The position numbers and the translations under genes were made by a program. Below, piece after piece: positions 5,818 through 8,733 of a DNA stretch of 8,733 bases (position 1 is its first letter; each line of letters starts with the position of its first letter). The DNA is from Elusimicrobiota bacterium (GTDB lineage Bacteria > Elusimicrobiota > Elusimicrobia > FEN-1173): NCBI GenBank assembly GCA_003158755.1, contig PMLF01000038.1, positions 181 to 8,913 of the forward strand, read 5' to 3'. The notes under the pieces were generated by a model, which was given only the letters and a program-made list of their open reading frames with translations, was not told the DNA's origin and did not search any database.

Positions 5818-7659
5818 TCATAAATACCTCAAAATTTCTTCCTTCATTTCCGCCACGAAGATCGGGATGCCCCGGACGCGGTTGTAGCCGACGAAGTTCT
5901 TGCCCGGGAACCGGTTCCTCAGAAGCATCAGAAGATGGCCGGAATTCATCTCCGGCACCAGGATGATATTGAAACTCTTCAAGACATCTTCCAGATTCTT
6001 CGGGAAAGGGTTCAGGTAGGTCAAGTGGGCCTGGGAGACTTTTTTGCCGGCCTCCGTCAGTTCCGTGACCGCTTGGTAGGTGGCGCCGTAGGAAGATCCC
6101 CAGCCGAGGACCAGCAGTTTCCCGGAGGTCGGCCCCCGCACTTCCATCAAGGGAATGCGGTCCGCCACCCGGGCCACTTTCTCCGCCCGCAATCGGATCA
6201 TCTTCTCGTGGTTGTCCGGGTCATAGCTGACGCCGCCCGACTCCGTCTTGGAGAGGCCGCCGATCCGGTGTTCCAGACCCAGGGTGCCCGGCAAAGCCCA
6301 GGGACGCACCAAAGTCTGAGGGTCGCGGGCGTAGGGGAAAAATTGTTTTCCAGGTTGGCCCGACGGGTGTTGCGCTTGGATGGGACGCAATTTCTCGATG
6401 TCCGGCAGCCGCCACGGCTCGTGGCTGGAAGCCAGGTAGGCGTCGGACAATAAAAGGACCGGAGTCATATGCTCGACGGCGATGCGGCAAGCTTCCACGG
6501 CCGCGTCGAAACAGTCCGATGGCGTCTTGGGCGCGATCACCACCACCGGCGATTCTCCGTTTCTTCCGAAGAGGGCTTGCAGGAGGTCCGTCTGCTCGGT
6601 TTTCGTGGGCATGCCCGTGGAGGGGCCCGCCCGCTGGACGTCCACCACGACCAAGGGCAGCTCCGTCATGACCGCCAAGTTCAGCCCTTCGGATTTGAGG
6701 CACAGTCCGGGACCCGAGGTTCCCGTCGCCGCCAAGGCTCCGCCGAAGGAAGCCCCGATGGCGGACCCGACGGCGGCGATCTCGTCCTCCGCTTGGAACG
6801 TTTTGACGCCGAAGTGTTTCTGCCGCGAGAGAAATTCCAAAATGGTGGAGGCCGGAGTGATGGGATAGGAACCGTAGAAGAGAGTTTTCTTCGCCAGTTG
6901 GGCGGCCGTCACCAGGCCGATGGCCAGGGCGTCGTTTCCCGTTATTTTACGGTAAGGGCCGGGAGGAAGTTTGGCTGGTCTCACCGCCACGGGGCTGGGG
7001 AGGCTCTCCGCCACGTCCGCGTAGTTGTAGCCGGCCTTGAGGGCCTCGACGTTGGCCCGGGCTATTTCGGGTTTGGGACCGAACTTTTCCCGGATCCACT
7101 CGATCGTGTGGTCCGGGGTGCGGTCGTAGAGCCAGAAGGTCATCCCCAGGGCGAAGAAGTTTTTGCACCGGTCTTTCTCCGACGAGGTCAGAGGGCTGTC
7201 CTTCAAGGCGTTCCGGGTGAGCGTCGTCAGAGGCACTTTGAGCAGCTGCCAGTCCTTCAGCGTTCCGTCGAGGAGGGGGTTGGAGGTCCACGCGGCGCGG
7301 GCGAGGTCCTGGGCGGTGAAGGCGTCCTCGTTGAGGATGATGAGCCCGCCCTTCCGGAGGCGCTTCAAAGTGACTTTGAGGGCCGCCGGGTTCATGGCCA
7401 CCAGGACGTCGGCGCTATCGCCGGGGGTGAAGATGATGTTCTCGGAGAATTGGACCTGGAAGCTGGAGACGCCGGGGAGCGTGCCGGCGGGGGCGCGGAT
7501 CTCGGCGGGGTATTCGGGGAGGGTGGCGAAGTCGTTCCCCATGACGGCGGCGGTGTCGGTCAACTGGTCGCCCGCCAACTGCATGCCGTCCCCCGAGTCG
7601 CCCGCGAAGCGGACGGTAATGGATGGGACGACGGTTTTGGCGCCTGAAGGGGGAGTCAT
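5818..7659 (-). CDS. korA: 2-oxoacid:ferredoxin oxidoreductase alpha subunit, fused gamma-alpha (2-oxoglutarate type)
   Basis: This 613-residue subunit pairs with KorB. The N-terminal gamma domain (about 10-215) opens with VRFAGDSGDGM (16-26) and ends near GYNYADV. The alpha domain starts about residue 238 and contains GSYPITPAST (263-272), the ED(E) of QAEDEIAAVGSAIGAS (289-304), ATGTSGPGLCLKSE (311-324) and QRAGPSTGMPTKTEQ (342-356), the last typical of 2-oxoglutarate-type enzymes. The C-terminal transketolase-like domain (about 510-613) ends in EMNSGHLLMLLRNRF. Gamma-alpha fusion with a separate beta and no ferredoxin-like delta subunit means an external ferredoxin is needed. The ATG overlaps the upstream CBS stop by ATGA, with GAGGG (7663-7667) as ribosome-binding site inside that gene. 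The cysteine-bearing cluster is in KorB only. Confidence 0.95.
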   Translation of the reverse strand: MTPPSGAKTVVPSITVRFAGDSGDGMQLAGDQLTDTAAVMGNDFATLPEYPAEIRAPAGTLPGVSSFQVQFSENIIFTPGDSADVLVAMNPAALKVTLKRLRKGGLIILNEDAFTAQDLARAAWTSNPLLDGTLKDWQLLKVPLTTLTRNALKDSPLTSSEKDRCKNFFALGMTFWLYDRTPDHTIEWIREKFGPKPEIARANVEALKAGYNYADVAESLPSPVAVRPAKLPPGPYRKITGNDALAIGLVTAAQLAKKTLFYGSYPITPASTILEFLSRQKHFGVKTFQAEDEIAAVGSAIGASFGGALAATGTSGPGLCLKSEGLNLAVMTELPLVVVDVQRAGPSTGMPTKTEQTDLLQALFGRNGESPVVVIAPKTPSDCFDAAVEACRIAVEHMTPVLLLSDAYLASSHEPWRLPDIEKLRPIQAQHPSGQPGKQFFPYARDPQTLVRPWALPGTLGLEHRIGGLSKTESGGVSYDPDNHEKMIRLRAEKVARVADRIPLMEVRGPTSGKLLVLGWGSSYGATYQAVTELTEAGKKVSQAHLTYLNPFPKNLEDVLKSFNIILVPEMNSGHLLMLLRNRFPGKNFVGYNRVRGIPIFVAEMKEEILRYL

Positions 7660-8126
7660 CCGCCCTCGGCGGTGTCGGCCACTTGGTGGGGATCGGGGGG
7701 GAGGTTGTAGACTTCGCCGGGGTAAAATTCCGCCAGGAATCGGATGAGGGTCCGCACGCTCAAGATGCGCACGAGTTCTCCCCGCTCATCCACGAGGGGG
7801 ACGTGGTAAAACATTTTCTCCACCATGAGGTCGATGGCTTTGCCCACCGAATCGCCGGGATGGAGGACCGTGGGAGATTTCGTCATGAAGTCCCGGATGG
7901 GGGCGTTCCAGTCGACCTTCCGGCCCAGGAGTTTCTGGATCACGTCCGTTTCCGTGAACATTCCGGAAATTTTCTTTCCGTCAGCGACCACGACGTAGGC
8001 GGAGGATTCCCGCCGCATCAGCTCGACGGCGTTCTTCACGGGGGTGGAGGAGGGGGTATGGATGAGGCGGGCGTTGACCACCTCGGAGATCTTTTTCTCC
8101 TTGAGGAGCTTTTCGGTGGAGGGCAT
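7656..8126 (-). CDS. CBS-domain-pair protein, coupled to korA
   Basis: This is a small cytoplasmic Bateman module of 156 residues from ATG 8126. CBS1 covers roughly residues 12-70 (KISEVV...SAYVVVADGKKISGMFTETDVI) and CBS2 roughly 76-135 (DFMTKSPTVLHPGDS...YHVPLVDERGELVRILSVRTLI). No other domain is present, so it probably acts by binding a nucleotide and a partner protein. Its stop codon overlaps the korA start (ATGA), so it is translated just ahead of KorA; a role in regulating or assembling KorAB is inferred from this. A TTG at 8162 in frame would add 12 residues and has GGAAAC 5 bases upstream; neither start has a strong ribosome-binding site. Confidence 0.87.
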   Translation of the reverse strand: MPSTEKLLKEKKISEVVNARLIHTPSSTPVKNAVELMRRESSAYVVVADGKKISGMFTETDVIQKLLGRKVDWNAPIRDFMTKSPTVLHPGDSVGKAIDLMVEKMFYHVPLVDERGELVRILSVRTLIRFLAEFYPGEVYNLPPDPHQVADTAEGG

Positions 8127-8184
8127 GAACCAATGATGCCTTATCCGCGCCGGGAGGGTCAACCGTTTCCGACGGGCCTGGTTT

Positions 8185-8213
8185 TTGACAAGGAGGAACC
8201 GCTTAGATATACT
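8185..8213 (+). promoter_or_regulatory. Near-consensus sigma-70 promoter for the ferredoxin gene
   Basis: TTGACA (8185-8190) and TATACT (8208-8213) are separated by exactly 17 bases; the -35 is perfect and the -10 differs from TATAAT by one base. Transcription would start near 8219-8221, giving a leader of about 78 bases before the ATG at 8298. The region also lies between divergent genes, in the expected place. A strong housekeeping promoter implies abundant ferredoxin. Confidence 0.85.
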
Positions 8214-8222
8214 GAAAGAGTC

Positions 8223-8288
8223 GTTCCCGATTTATCATGAAAATGGGTTCCCGATAACCATCCGAGGCGCCTCATTTAATTCAGGAGG
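8223..8288 (+). promoter_or_regulatory. Ferredoxin 5' leader with direct repeat, palindrome and strong RBS
   Basis: GTTCCCGAT occurs twice, at 8223-8231 and 8247-8255, 24 bases apart. GAGGCGCCTC (8264-8273) is a perfect 10-base palindrome just upstream of the ribosome-binding site AGGAGG (8283-8288), which lies 9 bases before the ATG. A six-codon frame (ATG 8237 to TAA 8255-8257) sits in the leader without a ribosome-binding site. The repeats could be operator half-sites or leader RNA structure; no known riboswitch is recognised. Confidence 0.5.
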
Positions 8289-8297
8289 AAACAAAAG

Positions 8298-8615
8298 ATG
8301 CCCCCTATTGATCCGGATTTCCAGACCACCCGCCCGAAGGTCGGTGAACACGCCGGCCACGCCGTGTACGGCCCCGAGGAGAAGCCCGCGAAGCTCGGCA
8401 TCCACGGAACGTGGGTGGCGGTTGATTTCGACCTCTGCATCGCCGACGGCGCCTGCCTCGACGCGTGCCCCGAAAGCGTTTTCTCGTGGGTCGATACGCC
8501 GGGCAACGCCGCCGCCGCGAAGAAGGCCGACCCCGCCAAGGAAGAGGCCTGCATCTTCTGCATGGCGTGCGAAAGCGTCTGCCCCACCGTCGCCATCAAG
8601 ATCACCCCGAAATAA
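8298..8615 (+). CDS. zfx: Zinc-containing ferredoxin, archaeal (Sulfolobus) type, [3Fe-4S][4Fe-4S]
   Basis: This is a 105-residue cytoplasmic electron carrier. Cluster I ligands are C47, C53 and C95, with D50 (CIADGAC) in place of the second Cys, which points to a [3Fe-4S] cluster or a labile fourth iron. Cluster II ligands are C57, C85, C88 and C91 (CIFCMAC). The N-terminal extension of about 37 residues carries GEHAGHAVYGP (H18, H21) and LGIHGT (H36), and KKADP supplies D78. From memory these match, with a +2 offset, the H16, H19, H34 and D76 zinc ligands of the Sulfolobus zinc ferredoxin, and the surrounding sequence resembles it closely. In Sulfolobus such a ferredoxin accepts electrons from 2-oxoacid:ferredoxin oxidoreductase. 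Here it is divergent from korAB, which lacks its own ferredoxin subunit. AGGAGG precedes the ATG. Confidence 0.93.
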   Translation: MPPIDPDFQTTRPKVGEHAGHAVYGPEEKPAKLGIHGTWVAVDFDLCIADGACLDACPESVFSWVDTPGNAAAAKKADPAKEEACIFCMACESVCPTVAIKITPK

Positions 8616-8635
8616 GTCCTCTACGGTCGGTTTCT

Positions 8636-8678
8636 AAAACGCCGCCGCCGCGCGAAAAACGCGGCGACGGCGTTTTTT
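8636..8678 (+). terminator. Strong intrinsic terminator after the ferredoxin gene
   Basis: The arms 8636-8652 and 8660-8676 form a 17-bp stem of GCC/GGC triplets with one C-A mismatch and a 7-base A-rich loop. TTTTTT follows at 8673-8678. The A-run on the left arm means it could also work on the minus strand. It starts 20 bases after the stop codon, so the ferredoxin is a single-gene transcript. Confidence 0.93.
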
Positions 8679-8733
8679 CACGGGGGATTAACCCCAATGC
8701 GGTTCAAACAAGGGCGTCGGAGTTGTTACCTCC

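Noticed and set aside
5636..5821. 61-codon minus-strand frame in the korA-korB gap
   Set aside because: It consists of translated hairpin and repeat sequence, has no ribosome-binding site, and resembles no protein family.
6469..7647. 392-codon open frame on the + strand opposite korA
   Set aside because: It is antisense to a clear korA, and its Gly/Arg/Val/His-heavy composition is typical of a GC-rich shadow frame. No domain is recognisable.
8128..8162. Minus-strand promoter TTGACC for the CBS-kor operon
   Set aside because: No acceptable -10 box lies 16-18 bases away, and the start point would fall almost on the ATG. The real operon promoter was not identified.
8704..8733. End of a leftward gene at the right edge
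   Set aside because: Nine codons followed by TGA can be read on the minus strand from the edge, but this is too short to support a gene.
1..8733. CRISPR array, tRNA or rRNA genes, transposase or phage genes
   Set aside because: No regularly spaced direct repeats, cloverleaf, rRNA-like sequence, or mobile-element proteins were seen on either strand.

Overview
The window is a GC-rich, gene-dense bacterial chromosome segment carrying nine protein-coding genes. ZapA, RarA and 5-formyltetrahydrofolate cyclo-ligase show that it is bacterial. I cannot name the phylum from the sequence alone. The central metabolic genes (two-subunit 2-oxoacid:ferredoxin oxidoreductase plus a dedicated ferredoxin) suggest an anaerobe or microaerophile using ferredoxin-linked 2-oxoacid chemistry, for example in an oxidative or reductive TCA cycle.

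Left half (1-3806, all + strand): an AT-rich inverted repeat precedes zapA (cell division). zapA overlaps rarA (AAA+ replication-fork maintenance ATPase) by the stop/start TTGA. A twin-hairpin repeat separates rarA from 5-formyltetrahydrofolate cyclo-ligase. A YihX-like HAD phosphatase and a glyoxalase-II-like metallo-beta-lactamase-fold hydrolase follow, overlapping by one base. The order zapA then 5-FCL recalls the widespread zapA-ssrS-ygfA neighbourhood, but rarA and a repeat sit where 6S RNA would be.

Right half (3922-8162, - strand): transcription runs leftward through a CBS-pair protein, korA (fused gamma-alpha), korB (beta) and a zinc-ribbon/CBS-pair protein. The first CBS gene overlaps korA by ATGA, so they are probably translationally coupled. 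korA and korB are separated by an unusually long 178-base gap full of hairpins, including a perfect 16-bp inverted repeat. Reading the other way from the same upstream region, a near-consensus sigma-70 promoter (TTGACA-N17-TATACT) drives a small ferredoxin that ends in a strong intrinsic terminator.

The most notable gene is that ferredoxin. It carries the three His and one Asp expected to bind the structural zinc of the Sulfolobus-type zinc-containing ferredoxin, plus the Asp-for-Cys change associated with a [3Fe-4S] cluster. In Sulfolobus such ferredoxins accept electrons from 2-oxoacid:ferredoxin oxidoreductase, and here the gene lies head-to-head with the kor operon. The simplest reading is a self-contained electron-transfer module: KorAB makes reduced ferredoxin, and two CBS-pair proteins may sense adenylate state.

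Several intergenic spaces hold 70-90-base paired-hairpin elements of unrelated sequence but the same design, reminiscent of REP doublets.
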